64,000 bases of DNA from Enterobacteriaceae bacterium B14 (lineage in GTDB: Bacteria; Pseudomonadota; Gammaproteobacteria; Enterobacterales; Enterobacteriaceae), in assembly GCA_000307305.1 (NCBI GenBank), contig DF158885.1:152664-216663 (forward strand). The letters run 5' to 3'. Below are positions 1 to 9,770 of the stretch, one piece after another. The notes beneath the pieces were generated by a model. That model had not been told where the DNA came from. It saw nothing but the letters and a program-made list of their open reading frames with translations, and ran no database searches. A program made the translations under genes and the position numbers. Numbering within the stretch: the first letter of the stretch is position 1; each line of letters opens with the position of its first letter.

Positions 1-450
1 AGCATCTAGCCCCATAGCAACGCCCATAAATGCCACGCCGATGGTCCCCGCAGAGCCCCAAGATGTACCCGTGCAAATAGAGACGATAGCCGTGACGCAC
101 AGCGCGGTAATATAAAGCCACTGCGGATCGATGATTTTCAAACCGTAGTAGATCATATAAGGGATGGTGCCGCCTGCAATCCAAGTCCCTATCATCAAAC
201 CGACGGTGATAAGTATCAGCAATGCTGGCATTGTTTTGGCTATTTTCTGGGCAATGGATTCCAGTATTTCGCTGTAGCTATATCCCAACCGTAGCACCAG
301 CAGAGCGGCAATCACCGTTGAGATAATCATTAATGGTTCTGGTGGCAAATCAAATAGGGCGTACCCAAAACCTAACAACAAGACCATTGTAAAAATGGGT
401 ATGAGGGATTCAAAAAGACTCGGCATGCGACGCTGTTTTTTACTACTCAT
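1..450 (-). CDS. NhaC-type Na+/H+ antiporter, N-terminal part (runs off window)
   Basis: The reverse complement opens with ATG at 450 and reads through position 1 without a stop, giving 150 codons of a larger gene. A short basic N-terminus (MSSKKQRRMPS) is followed by hydrophobic segments and the stretch TVGLMIGTWIAGGTIPYM, then CTGTSWGSAGTIG, both typical of the NhaC family. The family exchanges sodium and protons across the inner membrane, and some members carry organic anions. The gene lies upstream of the aminotransferase on the other side of its start, both on the minus strand, but the 93-base gap and the missing 3' end leave operon structure open. Family is fairly certain; substrate is unknown. 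Confidence 0.8.
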   Translation of the reverse strand, partial: MSSKKQRRMPSLFESLIPIFTMVLLLGFGYALFDLPPEPLMIISTVIAALLVLRLGYSYSEILESIAQKIAKTMPALLILITVGLMIGTWIAGGTIPYMIYYGLKIIDPQWLYITALCVTAIVSICTGTSWGSAGTIGVAFMGVAMGLDA

Positions 451-543
451 GTCGTACTCCACAGTGTTGTAAGGGATACCTTTTAGTTTTTGGTCCTGTC
501 TTGCGGCACGGCCAATAACTTTGGGTATATCTCGATCTTTTTA

Positions 544-1704
544 TTAAAAATGCTCAGAAGAATATGTCGCTGCAATTTTTATAAGTGCTTGCTCTAGTAT
601 TTGGCGTGGTGCAGCCACGTTAATGCGGAAGAAACCTTCTCCCGCAGGACCAAACCCTGAGCCCCAACTAACATCAACCCCTGCGAGTTGGTTAAACCAG
701 TGGCGAACTTCAGGCTCGGTGATTCCCAGCCCACGATAATCAACCCAGAGCAGGTAAGTGCCGTCTGTGTCGGAGATCGTAAGTTGTGGAAAGTGGTGTA
801 ATAAAAAGTCTCGGGTATATGCTTTGTTAGCAGCGATATACTCTTTTAACGCTCTCACCCAATCATCACAGTGTTGGTAAGCGGTATCGAGAGCAGGAAC
901 AGAAAAATAACCAGGGTTGTGAATACCAGCAGCCTCAAGGATTAACTTAAATCTCTCTCTTATTAGCGGGTTTGCAATAATAATGTTGGCAATTTCTAGA
1001 CCGGCTAAATTAAAAGTTTTCCCTGGTGATGTGCAGATAAGTGAATTATTGTTCGTATATTGGCTCACCTTAGAAATAACATGATGATGTCGATTGTTAA
1101 AAACAAAATCTGCATGAACATCATCGGAAATAATGAAAACTTGATGCTTTTCAAGAAGAGAACATAATTTTTCTAATATAGGAGCAGACCAAACAATTCC
1201 GGTAGGGTTATGAGGTGAAAGTAAAATAAAACATTTTGCTCCGACCAGTTTCTCTTCTAAATCAGCAAAATCTATCTCATATTTACCTGCGTCATAACGT
1301 AATTCACTTTCAACTAAACTGCGTTGATTAACGATGACGGCATTATTTATCGGGTGATAGGCAGGAGAAAACGTCACAATCCTATCGCCCGGTTGAGTGA
1401 AGTTTTGCAGATAAAGAGATACAGCCTGAATAACGCGTGGGCAAAAGACTACCCAATCGGCCTCAATCTCCCATTGGTACTGTCTTTGACACCAATTTTT
1501 TACCGTCTCGTTCCAGTTCTGGCTGAGGTCTGTATAACCGTATATTCCTTTTTGATTAAAGTCATTTAGCCGCTGAATTAAGGCTTCTGGTGCAGGGATA
1601 TCCATATCGGCAACGGATAACGGAATAAGGCTAGAATGCTGATCCCACTTCGCACTATAAGTGCCTGTTCTGGTTGTGATGTCATCAAAAGAGAACCGTT
1701 TCAT
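544..1704 (-). CDS. MalY/PatB-family PLP aminotransferase (probable cystathionine beta-lyase)
   Basis: A 386-residue fold-type I PLP enzyme. The N-terminus IPLSVADMDIPAP is the MalY/PatB hallmark. LLSPHNPTGIVW carries the conserved Asn of aspartate aminotransferases, ISDDVHADF the pyridine-ring Asp, and the PLP lysine is in CTSPGKTFNLAGLE. A C-terminal Arg in FFRINVAAPR would bind the substrate carboxylate. Family members cleave C-S bonds such as cystathionine; E. coli MalY also binds the regulator MalT. No maltose genes are nearby, so C-S lyase or aminotransferase activity is the safer reading. It ends 94 bases before the antiporter start on the same strand, so co-expression is possible. Confidence 0.8.
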   Translation of the reverse strand: MKRFSFDDITTRTGTYSAKWDQHSSLIPLSVADMDIPAPEALIQRLNDFNQKGIYGYTDLSQNWNETVKNWCQRQYQWEIEADWVVFCPRVIQAVSLYLQNFTQPGDRIVTFSPAYHPINNAVIVNQRSLVESELRYDAGKYEIDFADLEEKLVGAKCFILLSPHNPTGIVWSAPILEKLCSLLEKHQVFIISDDVHADFVFNNRHHHVISKVSQYTNNNSLICTSPGKTFNLAGLEIANIIIANPLIRERFKLILEAAGIHNPGYFSVPALDTAYQHCDDWVRALKEYIAANKAYTRDFLLHHFPQLTISDTDGTYLLWVDYRGLGITEPEVRHWFNQLAGVDVSWGSGFGPAGEGFFRINVAAPRQILEQALIKIAATYSSEHF

Positions 1705-2070
1705 TATTCATCCGCTCCGTCATGCCGTTATTTAAAATCATTCAGCAGTTGTGGCGAGTGTAATAAAGAGAAAAAAGGAATGTTATTGCTAAATCTTAAT
1801 CATTGGTTATGTAATTTTATTAGTGTGACTACTATCACGAATATCAGGAATGGAGTAAATATCTCACGTTATATAATTAACTTACTAGGCTATCTATTTA
1901 CACGATTAAAACATGATCCCCTTCAAAGAATGGGAAATAAACGAAAAAACGTAACCGCTAGGTAAGAATCTGTAATTGATACCTCTGGAATAACCGTCAA
2001 CAATCCCTCCGTTAATAGTATTTACCCTACTTATTTTACATTTCATTATTAAGAACAACGGAGTTAGAAG
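1705..2070. promoter_or_regulatory. Intergenic control region between the aminotransferase and xylF
   Basis: A 366-base AT-rich stretch between divergent genes, with no convincing ORF. It holds a CRP-like site at 1824-1839 and presumably the XylR operator and xylF promoter, which I could not place with confidence. The xylF ribosome-binding site is ACGGAGTTAG just before 2071. Confidence 0.6.
1824..1839. promoter_or_regulatory. Putative CRP-cAMP site upstream of xylF
   Basis: TGTGA-CTACTA-TCACG matches the CRP consensus TGTGA-N6-TCACA with one mismatch in the right arm. Xylose operons of enterics need CRP plus XylR. The site lies about 240 bases before the xylF start, so a long leader or looping must be assumed if it serves xylF; it could also serve the divergent aminotransferase gene. 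Confidence 0.55.
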
Positions 2071-3066
2071 ATGAAAATAAAGACTATTTTACTCTCTGTT
2101 TGTACTGCATTGCTGTTTTCCAGCGCGCCTGCAATGGCAAAAGATATAAAAATTGGAATGGCAATTGACGATCTTCGTTTAGAGCGTTGGCAAAAAGATC
2201 GCGATATTTTTGTTAAGAAGGCGGAGTCGTTAGGAGCCAAGGTGTTTGTTCAATCTGCAAATGGGAACGAGGAAACCCAGATGGCGCAGGTAGAAAACAT
2301 GATTAACCGCGGTGTCGATGTATTAGTCATCATCCCTTATAACGGCGAAGTGCTGAGTAACGTTATTGCCGAAGCCAAGCGTGAAGGCATCAAGGTATTG
2401 GCCTATGACCGCCTAATCAATAATGCTGACCTCGATTTTTATATCTCTTTCGATAATGAAAAAGTCGGCGAACTACAAGCTAAAAGCCTGTTAGAACGTG
2501 TACCAGAAGGAAACTACTTCTTAATGGGCGGCTCTCCGGTAGATAACAACGCCAAACTCTTCCGCCAAGGGCAGATGAAGGTGTTAAAACCACAAATCGA
2601 CAGCGGCAAAATCAAGATTGTCGGTGACCAGTGGGTTGATGCATGGCTGCCAGAAAACGCATTGAAAATTATGGAAAATGCCCTAACTGCCAATAACAAC
2701 AAGATTGACGCTGTTGTTGCCTCTAACGATGCCACGGCTGGCGGAGCGATTCAGGCACTTGCTGCACAAGGTTTGGCTGGCAAAGTGGCGATTTCAGGGC
2801 AAGATGCTGATTTAGCTGGAGTAAAACGTATTGTGGCAGGCACGCAGACCATGACCGTATACAAGCCTATCAGTAAGCTTGCCGATGAAGCCGCTCAGAT
2901 AGCGGTAAAACTGGGTAAAGGTGAAACACCTGAATCTAATAGCAAACTGAATAATGGTAAGAAAGATGTTCCTGCTTATTTGCTAACCCCACTTCAGGTA
3001 GATAAATCCAATATCGACAGCACCGTTATCAGCGATGGATTCCATAAAAAAGCAGATGTGTACTAA
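2071..3066 (+). CDS. xylF: D-xylose-binding periplasmic protein
   Basis: A 331-residue periplasmic sugar-binding protein of the ribose/xylose type. The signal peptide is hydrophobic and ends at APAMA before KDIKIGMAIDDLR. Two Rossmann-like lobes follow, with family motifs DVLVIIPYNGEV, LAYDRLI, VASNDATAGGAI and SGQDADLAGVKRI. It delivers D-xylose to the XylGH transporter. It is the first gene of xylFGH, 165 bases before xylG. An inverted repeat in that gap probably sets the usual excess of binding protein over transporter subunits. Confidence 0.95.
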   Translation: MKIKTILLSVCTALLFSSAPAMAKDIKIGMAIDDLRLERWQKDRDIFVKKAESLGAKVFVQSANGNEETQMAQVENMINRGVDVLVIIPYNGEVLSNVIAEAKREGIKVLAYDRLINNADLDFYISFDNEKVGELQAKSLLERVPEGNYFLMGGSPVDNNAKLFRQGQMKVLKPQIDSGKIKIVGDQWVDAWLPENALKIMENALTANNNKIDAVVASNDATAGGAIQALAAQGLAGKVAISGQDADLAGVKRIVAGTQTMTVYKPISKLADEAAQIAVKLGKGETPESNSKLNNGKKDVPAYLLTPLQVDKSNIDSTVISDGFHKKADVY

Positions 3067-3167
3067 CGTACCCAATGCACTGATATGTTTTTAGTTCTTC
3101 ATCACATACTTGCAGATTTACCACGACATATAAGCATGGGTCTGCACTAAACGATGAAGGTGAAAAG

Positions 3168-3210
3168 ATTCATCTGAAGCCGAGGCGAAACTCGTCTCGT
3201 TCAGATGAAT
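3168..3210 (+). repeat. Intercistronic hairpin between xylF and xylG
   Basis: ATTCATCTGAA at 3168-3178 is the exact reverse complement of TTCAGATGAAT at 3200-3210, an 11-bp stem with a 21-base loop that can itself pair (CGAG with CTCG). There is no T-tract. Such hairpins commonly stabilise the upstream binding-protein mRNA and lower expression of downstream ABC genes. It ends 21 bases before the xylG start. Confidence 0.75.
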
Positions 3211-3231
3211 GGTGTGAATATGGAGTTCATC

Positions 3232-4773
3232 ATGCCTAATCTGTTGGAAATGAAGCATATAACCAAACAGTTTGGAGAGGTTAAAGCCGTTGATGATATC
3301 TCATTGACGCTAGAGGCAGGAAAGGTTCTCTCTCTTTGTGGTGAGAACGGTTCTGGGAAATCTACGCTCATGAAAGTGCTATGCGGTATCTATCCTCATG
3401 GCAGTTATCAAGGAGATATTATTTTCTCCGGCCACCCTCTACAGGCAAAAACAATTCGCGATACCGAACAAAAAGGGATAGCTATCATTCACCAAGAATT
3501 GGCGTTGGTGAAACAGATGTCGGTATTAGAGAACCTCTTCCTTGGTTCAGAAAACTCGCACTTTGGTATTTTGGATGATGACCGCATGTATTTGCGGTGC
3601 CAGACATTGCTCGAACAGGTCAAGCTGGATGTCAGCCCTCATACGCGGGTCGGCGATCTAGGCCTCGGGCAGCAGCAGTTGATTGAGATTGCTAAGGCAC
3701 TGAATAAACAAGTCCGGCTGCTGATATTGGACGAACCAACAGCATCGTTGACTGAGAGTGAAACCGCCATCTTACTCGATATTATTCGTGACCTGTGTGA
3801 ACACGATATTGCCTGCGTTTATATCTCTCACAAGCTCAATGAAGTGAAAGCGATCTCCGATAAAATCTGTGTTATCCGCGATGGTAAGCACATCGGCACA
3901 CGTGATGCGGCAGAGATGACGGAAGATGACATCATCGCCATGATGGTAGGAAGGGAGCTAAAAGATCTCTATCCCCATGAACCCCATGATATTGGCGAAG
4001 AAGTCCTGAGGATCGAAAATCTAACGGCATGGCACCCAGTAAACCGGCACATCAAACGCGTCGATAACGCCAGCTTCACTTTGCATAAAGGTGAGATTCT
4101 TGGTGTAGCCGGATTGGTAGGTTCTGGACGTACTGAACTGGTTCAATGCTTATTCGGTGCCTATCAAGGGCGCTGGCAAGGGGATATTTTTATTGCAGGT
4201 GAGAAAGTCGATATTCGTAACTGTCGGCAGGCAATGCAGTACGGTATTGCAATGGTGCCTGAAGATCGCAAACGCGATGGCATTATTCCTATCATGGGTG
4301 TTGGCCCCAATATGACACTGGCAGCGTTGAGTGATTTTTCTGGTGCGTTAACCATTTTGGACGATGCGCGAGAGCAATCCACCATCCAAGATTCTCTGGC
4401 ACGGCTCAAGGTCAAAACATCTTCGCCAGAGCTGGCCATTGCTCGGTTAAGCGGTGGTAATCAGCAAAAAGCGATTATTGCCAAATGCCTATTACTTAAT
4501 CCCAAAATCCTCATTCTCGATGAACCAACGCGCGGCATTGATATCGGTGCGAAATACGAAATTTATAAGCTGATTAACCAGCTCGTGCAACAAGGGATCT
4601 CTATCATCGTTATCTCTTCTGAGTTGCCCGAAGTGCTCGGCCTCAGCGACAGGGTTTTGGTGATGCATCTCGGATGTATTAAAGCAAACTTACCTAACCA
4701 CAACCTGACACAAGAGCAGGTCATGGAAGCGGCCCTCAGGAGTGAAACTCATGTTAAAAACCACGCAATCTGA
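3232..4773 (+). CDS. xylG: D-xylose ABC transporter, ATP-binding subunit
   Basis: A double ABC ATPase of 513 residues powering xylose import. The first domain has Walker [10 protein letters not shown], signature [15 protein letters not shown] and Walker [11 protein letters not shown]. The second has the degenerate A-loop GLVGSGRTE, signature [13 protein letters not shown] and [14 protein letters not shown] start it at the ATG at 3232 ([10 protein letters not shown], like the enteric protein), which has GGAG six bases upstream; an earlier in-frame start would read through the intercistronic hairpin. The 3' end overlaps xylH by 23 bases, indicating translational coupling. Confidence 0.95.
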   Translation: MPNLLEMKHITKQFGEVKAVDDISLTLEAGKVLSLCGENGSGKSTLMKVLCGIYPHGSYQGDIIFSGHPLQAKTIRDTEQKGIAIIHQELALVKQMSVLENLFLGSENSHFGILDDDRMYLRCQTLLEQVKLDVSPHTRVGDLGLGQQQLIEIAKALNKQVRLLILDEPTASLTESETAILLDIIRDLCEHDIACVYISHKLNEVKAISDKICVIRDGKHIGTRDAAEMTEDDIIAMMVGRELKDLYPHEPHDIGEEVLRIENLTAWHPVNRHIKRVDNASFTLHKGEILGVAGLVGSGRTELVQCLFGAYQGRWQGDIFIAGEKVDIRNCRQAMQYGIAMVPEDRKRDGIIPIMGVGPNMTLAALSDFSGALTILDDAREQSTIQDSLARLKVKTSSPELAIARLSGGNQQKAIIAKCLLLNPKILILDEPTRGIDIGAKYEIYKLINQLVQQGISIIVISSELPEVLGLSDRVLVMHLGCIKANLPNHNLTQEQVMEAALRSETHVKNHAI

Positions 4774-5932
4774 TACGGGTGCGATAGCAGCAACAGCGCC
4801 GAAAAGCCCTCGAACCAAGAAGTTTAATCTGCAGATATTAGTGATGCTCGCAGCCATCGCTCTCATCATGCTGTTTTTTACCTTCTCTACGGAAGGTGCT
4901 TATTTAAGCCCGAGAAACATCTCTAACCTGTTACGCCAGACGGCAATCACCGGTATTTTGGCTGTCGGCATGGTCTTTGTGATTATCTCCGCAGAGATAG
5001 ACCTCTCTGTCGGTTCAATGATGGGGTTATTGGGCGGTGCCGCTGCTATTTTTGATGTCTGGCTAGGCTGGCCTTTGCCGCTGACGATTGTTGTCACTCT
5101 GGCGTTGGGCCTGTTGTTAGGGGCATGGAATGGTTGGTGGGTTGCCTATCGCAAAGTGCCGTCATTCATCGTGACGTTGGCGGGCATGTTGGCATTTCGC
5201 GGTATTTTGATTGGTGTCACCAACGGCACCACCGTTTCACCTACCAGCAATGCGATGTCTCAGATTGGTCAGAGCTACCTGTCGAACGGACTTGGCTTTG
5301 GCATTGGTGCCGTTGGCCTAATGCTGTTTGTAGCGTGGCAATGGCGTCAGCGCACCCATCGCCAAAGTTTAGGGTTGGAAGTGCCTGCTGCACGTGGTGA
5401 TGTGGGCCGCCAATCGCTAACCGCGGTACTGGTTCTTGGCGCGATTTATCTGCTAAATGATTATCGTGGTGTGCCAACACCAGTATTAATTCTCGTTGCA
5501 TTGATGCTGGCAGGTATCTTTATGGCGACGCGTACCGCATTTGGTCGGCGGATTTACGCGGTAGGGGGCAATATTGATGCGGCGCGTTTATCCGGTGTAA
5601 ACGTAGAACGCACCAAACTGACTGTATTCGCTATCAATGGCTTGATGGTGGCTATCGCAGGGCTGATTTTAAGCTCACGCCTTGGTGCGGGTTCACCTTC
5701 TGCGGGCAATATTGCAGAACTGGATGCCATTGCGGCCTGTGTCATCGGTGGTACAAGCCTTGCGGGAGGTATCGGGAGCGTTGCGGGTGCCGTTATGGGA
5801 GCATTCATTATGGCCTCTTTAGACAATGGCATGAGTATGCTGGATGTGCCTACCTTCTGGCAGTACATCGTAAAAGGCTCGATTCTCTTACTGGCGGTAT
5901 GGATGGATTCGGCAACGAAACATCGCGCTTAA
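4751..5932 (+). CDS. xylH: D-xylose ABC transporter, permease subunit
   Basis: A 393-residue polytopic inner-membrane permease. Conserved blocks include [39 protein letters not shown] and [13 protein letters not shown] chose ATG at 4751 because AGGAG lies eight bases upstream; a GTG three codons earlier is possible. The gene overlaps the end of xylG and is followed at once by a strong terminator, closing the xylFGH operon. Confidence 0.95.
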   Translation: MLKTTQSDTGAIAATAPKSPRTKKFNLQILVMLAAIALIMLFFTFSTEGAYLSPRNISNLLRQTAITGILAVGMVFVIISAEIDLSVGSMMGLLGGAAAIFDVWLGWPLPLTIVVTLALGLLLGAWNGWWVAYRKVPSFIVTLAGMLAFRGILIGVTNGTTVSPTSNAMSQIGQSYLSNGLGFGIGAVGLMLFVAWQWRQRTHRQSLGLEVPAARGDVGRQSLTAVLVLGAIYLLNDYRGVPTPVLILVALMLAGIFMATRTAFGRRIYAVGGNIDAARLSGVNVERTKLTVFAINGLMVAIAGLILSSRLGAGSPSAGNIAELDAIAACVIGGTSLAGGIGSVAGAVMGAFIMASLDNGMSMLDVPTFWQYIVKGSILLLAVWMDSATKHRA

Positions 5933-5960
5933 TATGAAGTGAGAATAGGGATAGCGAGGG

Positions 5961-5999
5961 CGGGCTATTACTCATGGGGTAATAGCCCGTTTTGTTGTT
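5961..5999 (+). terminator. Rho-independent terminator of xylFGH
   Basis: CGGGCTATTAC (5961-5971) pairs perfectly with GTAATAGCCCG (5979-5989) across a 7-base loop and is followed by TTTTGTTGTT. Confidence 0.9.
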
Positions 6000-6238
6000 C
6001 TGTCGTGTGCACAATGACGGGTGCTAATAAGCCAGAAGGATAAAACAGTGGCTGCCATCTCTTTATTGTTCGTCGATCCGCCTAGGAAGGATAAATTTAT
6101 GTGAACTAGCGCAAACTATACCCCAAGCCATTCGGGTGACAGAACGAGTATAATTTGCGGTCTGTTGAGCACGTCATTTAATGGAATAAACCGTTGTTGG
6201 CAATTAAGCCGAGCTGAATAAGTATTGAGGTATTCGCT

Positions 6239-7423
6239 GTGTTCGAGAAACGCTATCGTATTACGTTACTGTTCAACGCCAATAAAGCTTATGATCGGCA
6301 AGTTGTGGAAGGTGTCGGCGAGTATTTACAAGCTACGCAGTGTGAGTGGGATATCTTTATTGAAGAGGATTTTCGCTGCCGTATCGATAACTTCAAAGGT
6401 TTTTTAGGCGATGGCGTTATTGCAGACTTTGATGATGATGAAATTCGCGCCAAGCTCAGCCATTTAGATATTCCTACCGTTGGCGTTGGTGGCTCTTATC
6501 ACCGCCCTGAAGATTACCCCCCCGTAAACTATATTGCGACAGATAACTATGCGCTCGTCGAGGCCGCCTATCTGCATCTCAAAGAGAAAGGCTTGAGCCG
6601 TTTTGCGTTCTACAGTTTGCCTGATAGCAGCGGTAAAAAGTGGGCGCAGGAGAGAGAACATGCTTTCCGGCAAATAATGGATGAGCAGCAGCATCAGGGT
6701 GTGGTTTATCAAGGCGTAGAGACAGCCCCAGGGAACTGGCAACATGCACAAAATCGGCTGGCGGATTGGGTACAGACGCTGCCCCTACAAACGGGCATTA
6801 TCGCGGTAACCGACGCCAGAGCGCGGCATCTATTACAGGTCTGCGAACATTTAAATATCGCGGTGCCGGAGAAACTTTGTGTTATCGGCATTGATAATGA
6901 AGAGCTGACTCGCTATTTGTCGCGCGTTGAGCTTTCTTCTGTTGCACAAGGCGCTCGGCAGATGGGGTATTCTGCCGCCAAACTGTTGCACCGCCTGCTC
7001 AGCCAGCCAGATCTCACACCGCAGCGTATTCTGGTTCCACCTACCAAAGTATTTGCCCGCAGCTCTACGGATTACCGCTCGTTGCACGACCCTGCCGTGA
7101 TTCAGGCTATGCACTATATTCGGTATCAGGCGTGTAAAGGCATCAAAGTTGAGCAGGTGTTGGATTATGTGGGGATGTCGCGCTCTAACCTTGAAAAACG
7201 GTTTAAAGATGAAGTAGGGCAGACCATTCACGGTGCTATCCATAATGAAAAACTGGAGCGGGCTAGGCACTTCCTGTGTGCGACCTCCCTGACCATCAAT
7301 GAGATTTCTGTGGTCTGTGGTTACCCATCACTGCAATACTTCTATTCTGTTTTTAAGAAAGAGTATGAGATGACCCCCAAAGAGTATCGCGAGAAGCACG
7401 GTGAAGGTGATTTTGTGCATTAA
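6239..7423 (+). CDS. xylR: Xylose operon activator XylR
   Basis: A 394-residue regulator. The N-terminal two-thirds is a periplasmic-binding-protein fold that senses D-xylose (ITLLFNANKAYDRQVVEG, VIGIDNEELTRYLS). The last 100 residues are an AraC/XylS DNA-binding domain with two helix-turn-helix motifs (VLDYVGMSRSNLEKRF; ISVVCGYPSLQYFYSVFKK). The start is GTG at 6239, matching the usual N-terminus MFxKRxRIT; no in-frame ATG lies nearby. It follows the xylFGH terminator by about 240 bases, so it has its own promoter. xylAB is not in the window. Confidence 0.95.
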   Translation: MFEKRYRITLLFNANKAYDRQVVEGVGEYLQATQCEWDIFIEEDFRCRIDNFKGFLGDGVIADFDDDEIRAKLSHLDIPTVGVGGSYHRPEDYPPVNYIATDNYALVEAAYLHLKEKGLSRFAFYSLPDSSGKKWAQEREHAFRQIMDEQQHQGVVYQGVETAPGNWQHAQNRLADWVQTLPLQTGIIAVTDARARHLLQVCEHLNIAVPEKLCVIGIDNEELTRYLSRVELSSVAQGARQMGYSAAKLLHRLLSQPDLTPQRILVPPTKVFARSSTDYRSLHDPAVIQAMHYIRYQACKGIKVEQVLDYVGMSRSNLEKRFKDEVGQTIHGAIHNEKLERARHFLCATSLTINEISVVCGYPSLQYFYSVFKKEYEMTPKEYREKHGEGDFVH

Positions 7424-7441
7424 TTCTGCGCTTAGTGTCGC

Positions 7442-7472
7442 AGCACCCCAGAGGATATGGTGCTATTTTTTA
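7442..7472 (+). terminator. Terminator after xylR
   Basis: AGCACC (7442-7447) pairs with GGTGCT (7459-7464), followed by ATTTTTTAT. Short stem but with a good T-tract, 19 bases after the xylR stop. Confidence 0.7.
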
Positions 7473-7550
7473 TAGCCATCTTTTGGCGAATAACAAAATC
7501 GATAAGCCTCTTGTGCGATAAGTCGCATTAGCTATTAAGGAAGGTACTTT

Positions 7551-8018
7551 ATGAATTCACATGATGATTATCTCAAACAAGCGATTAAGCTGGCCCGCGA
7601 TAATATTGCTGACGGCGGCCGCCCTTTTGGCGCTATTTTGGTTCGTGATGGAGTTGTGGTGAGCGAAGGTGTGAACACGATTCACCTTAGCGGAGACCCA
7701 ACCGACCATGCTGAACTTTCAGCCATGCGCCAGGCAGCAAAAACATTAGGAACAACTAGATTAGAAGGTTGTACTGTCTATGCCAGCGGGCAGCCCTGCC
7801 CTATGTGCCTAAGTGCGATGTATCTCACCGGCGTTAGCCACGTATTTTTCGCATATGGCAATCAAGACGGTGAAGCCTATAATCTCTCAACGGCGTCTAT
7901 TTATCGCGAGCTACAAAAACCTATCGCTGAACAACAGCTGGATATTACCCATCGCCCGCAGCAAGAGCCGGAGCCGCTGTATGCTCAATGGCACCATCAT
8001 CAAGGCAAGGTAAAGTAA
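7551..8018 (+). CDS. Nucleoside/base deaminase (CDA fold, guanine deaminase-like)
   Basis: A 155-residue zinc deaminase. The zinc and proton-shuttle residues are in DHAELSAMRQA (HAE) and GQPCPMCLSAMY (PCxxC). The length and the GGRPFGAILV segment fit the GuaD/TadA-like subgroup that deaminates free bases or nucleosides. tRNA adenosine deaminase TadA is less likely, since enterics carry that elsewhere with a more basic C-terminus. The ribosome-binding site AAGGAAGG is clear. Substrate cannot be fixed from sequence. Confidence 0.75.
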   Translation: MNSHDDYLKQAIKLARDNIADGGRPFGAILVRDGVVVSEGVNTIHLSGDPTDHAELSAMRQAAKTLGTTRLEGCTVYASGQPCPMCLSAMYLTGVSHVFFAYGNQDGEAYNLSTASIYRELQKPIAEQQLDITHRPQQEPEPLYAQWHHHQGKVK

Positions 8019-8131
8019 AGGCAGTTATAAACGTAGGGGTAAGACTTCTCGTATCGAGAGAAATGTATCGTTTTTGAGAACAGAATCTCTTAATCAGAAT
8101 TAAGATGATTAGCGTACGGGGCAAATCACGG

Positions 8132-8177
8132 TATAATCCCGCGCGCTAAACGCTTATATGACACGGCTAGCCACGTA
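8132..8177 (+). promoter_or_regulatory. Probable selC promoter (-10 and GC discriminator)
   Basis: A perfect TATAAT at 8132-8137 is followed by CCCGCGCGC, the GC-rich discriminator typical of stable-RNA promoters. The -35 element (near TTAGCG, 8109-8114) is weak. The tRNA begins at 8178. Confidence 0.6.
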
Positions 8178-8272
8178 GGAAGATCGTCGTCCCCGGTGGG
8201 GCGGCTGGGCTTCAAACCCAGTTGGGGCCGCCAGCGGTCCCGGGCAGGTTCGACTCCTGTGATCTTCCGCCA
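8178..8272 (+). tRNA. selC: tRNA-Sec (anticodon TCA)
   Basis: A 95-base tRNA with the long extra arm of selenocysteine tRNA. Acceptor GGAAGATC pairs with GATCTTCC, followed by an encoded GCCA. The anticodon TCA is at 8212-8214 in the loop CTTCAAA flanked by the TGGG/CCCA stem. The T-arm reads GGTTCGACTCC. It decodes UGA as selenocysteine. selC is a classic insertion site for enteric islands, and the 3' end here is the left boundary of the island that follows. Confidence 0.97.
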
Positions 8273-8275
8273 ATT
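8248..8275 (+). repeat. attL-like repeat in the selC 3' end
   Basis: The tRNA 3' segment GTTCGACTCCTGTGATC followed by TTCCGCCAATT. Related copies lie at 25241 and 26844, directly repeated. The three differ by stepwise loss of bases after GTGATC: TTCCGCCA here, CCGCCA in the middle, GCCA on the right. A downstream block (CTCCaTCGAAGTC, CCACCATTGTCG, CTGAAGGTAATCGGCATCAAGTC) is also repeated after the middle copy. Confidence 0.85.
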
Positions 8276-8567
8276 AGCCTCTACCGAACTCCCTCGAAGT
8301 CAACAAAACCCCTGTAATACCTGATAAAAAAAGAGAAATAACCCCACCATTGTCGCCTGAAGGTAATCGGCATCAAGTCCTTTTTGGGGGTACATTAGGG
8401 GGTATTATTTTCCTTTAAAATATCAGCACCCCCATAATGGTAAAAATGTGATGTATAACAACAGGTTTTAAAGACATCTTTGTTATATAAGGGGTACATG
8501 GGGATATCAGGTTAATCATTAGCGGAAGTCCCCTGGAGGATGGATTCATCAAAAGCTGGAGGATGTC
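8273..8567. other. Gene-free segment between attL and the integrase
   Basis: No ORF is supported. It contains GGGGG-rich repeats (GGGGGTACATTAGGGGGT near 8394 and a CACCCCCATAATGG complement near 8430) that may be integrase arm-type sites. Related GGGGG...TTATGGGGG motifs recur just left of the two other att copies (25170 and 26775), which supports that reading. Confidence 0.5.
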
Positions 8568-9770
8568 ATGGCGCTAACCGATGTAAAAGTGAAAACCGCA
8601 AAGCCAAAAGAAAAGCCCTATAAGCTGACCGATGGCGGTGGCATGTATCTGCTTATTAACGCTAATGGTTCCAAATACTGGCGTATGAAGTACCGCTTTG
8701 CCGGTAAAGAAAAGATGCTTTCTATTGGCGTATACCCTGATGTTTCCCTGGCTGACGCACGCGAAAAGCGCAGTGAGGCCAGAAAAATACTCTCCGCTGG
8801 AGGCGATCCGGGTGAAGTAAAGAAAGAAGAAAAAATCGCCCGGCAAATGATCCAAAAGAATACGTTCGAGGCCATTGCCCGCGAATGGCATCAGACAAAA
8901 TCCGATCGCTGGTCATTACGCTACCGCGATGAAATCATCGACACCTTCGAGAAAGATATCTTCCCTCATACGGGAAGACGCCCTATTGTCGATATTAAGC
9001 CGATGGACTGGCTTGAGATCCTTCGTCGCCTTGAAAAGCGCGGCGCTTTAGAGAAAATGCGCAAAGTCCGCCAGCGTTGTAATGAAGTCTACCGTTACGC
9101 TATCGTTACCGGGAGAGCTGAATATAACCCCGTGTCAGATCTTGCTACAGCTCTGGCAACGCCAAAGAAAACACATTTCCCGTTCCTTACAGTTGAAGAG
9201 CTACCGTACTTTCTTAAAGATCTGGCTGGATACACTGGTAGTGTTATCACCAAAACTGCCACACAGATCATTATGTTGACCGGCGTGCGTACGCAAGAAC
9301 TACGTTTTGCACGCTGGGAGGACATTGATTTTGATAAGAAATTGTGGGAGATCCCGGCAGAAGTAATGAAGATGAAACGGCCTCATATTGTGCCGTTGTC
9401 GGATCAGGTTGTAGCACTCTTTGAGTCATTGAAGCCTATTACGGGGCTATATCCGCTGGTATTCGTCGGACGCAATGATCGTGCGAAGCCGATCTCAAAG
9501 GAAAGCGTTAATCAGGTGATTGAGTTGCTGGGATATAAAGGAAGGCTGACAGGGCACGGTTTCCGTCACACGATGAGTACGATTTTGCATGAGGAAGGAT
9601 TCAATACGGCGTGGATTGAGACGCAGCTTGCACATGTTGATAAAAATGCCATTCGAGGGACATACAACCATGCGCAGTATCTGGAGGGGCGGAGAGAGAT
9701 GATGCAGTGGTATTCAGACTATTTAATTGATCTATACTCTGTACGTAGAACCTTACATGCGGTAGTGTAA
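8568..9770 (+). CDS. P4-type tyrosine recombinase (island integrase)
   Basis: A 400-residue integrase of the selC/P4 class. The N-terminal DUF4102 arm-binding domain opens MALTDVKVKTAKPKEK and continues to IGVYPDVSLADAR. The catalytic domain shows LTGVRTQELRFARWEDID (first Arg), GHGFRHTMSTILHE (HxxR) and the terminal Tyr in GTYNHAQYLEGRREMM. It would cut and join DNA at the selC 3' end. It lies 295 bases inside attL and reads away from the tRNA, the standard arrangement. A truncated near-copy of its first 74 residues is at 25426. Confidence 0.95.
   Translation: MALTDVKVKTAKPKEKPYKLTDGGGMYLLINANGSKYWRMKYRFAGKEKMLSIGVYPDVSLADAREKRSEARKILSAGGDPGEVKKEEKIARQMIQKNTFEAIAREWHQTKSDRWSLRYRDEIIDTFEKDIFPHTGRRPIVDIKPMDWLEILRRLEKRGALEKMRKVRQRCNEVYRYAIVTGRAEYNPVSDLATALATPKKTHFPFLTVEELPYFLKDLAGYTGSVITKTATQIIMLTGVRTQELRFARWEDIDFDKKLWEIPAEVMKMKRPHIVPLSDQVVALFESLKPITGLYPLVFVGRNDRAKPISKESVNQVIELLGYKGRLTGHGFRHTMSTILHEEGFNTAWIETQLAHVDKNAIRGTYNHAQYLEGRREMMQWYSDYLIDLYSVRRTLHAVV

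Noticed and set aside
8394-8440. CRISPR-like short repeats near the integrase
   Set aside because: Only a few GGGGG motifs, irregularly spaced and without uniform spacers; they fit integrase arm sites better. No CRISPR array or cas gene is seen in the window.
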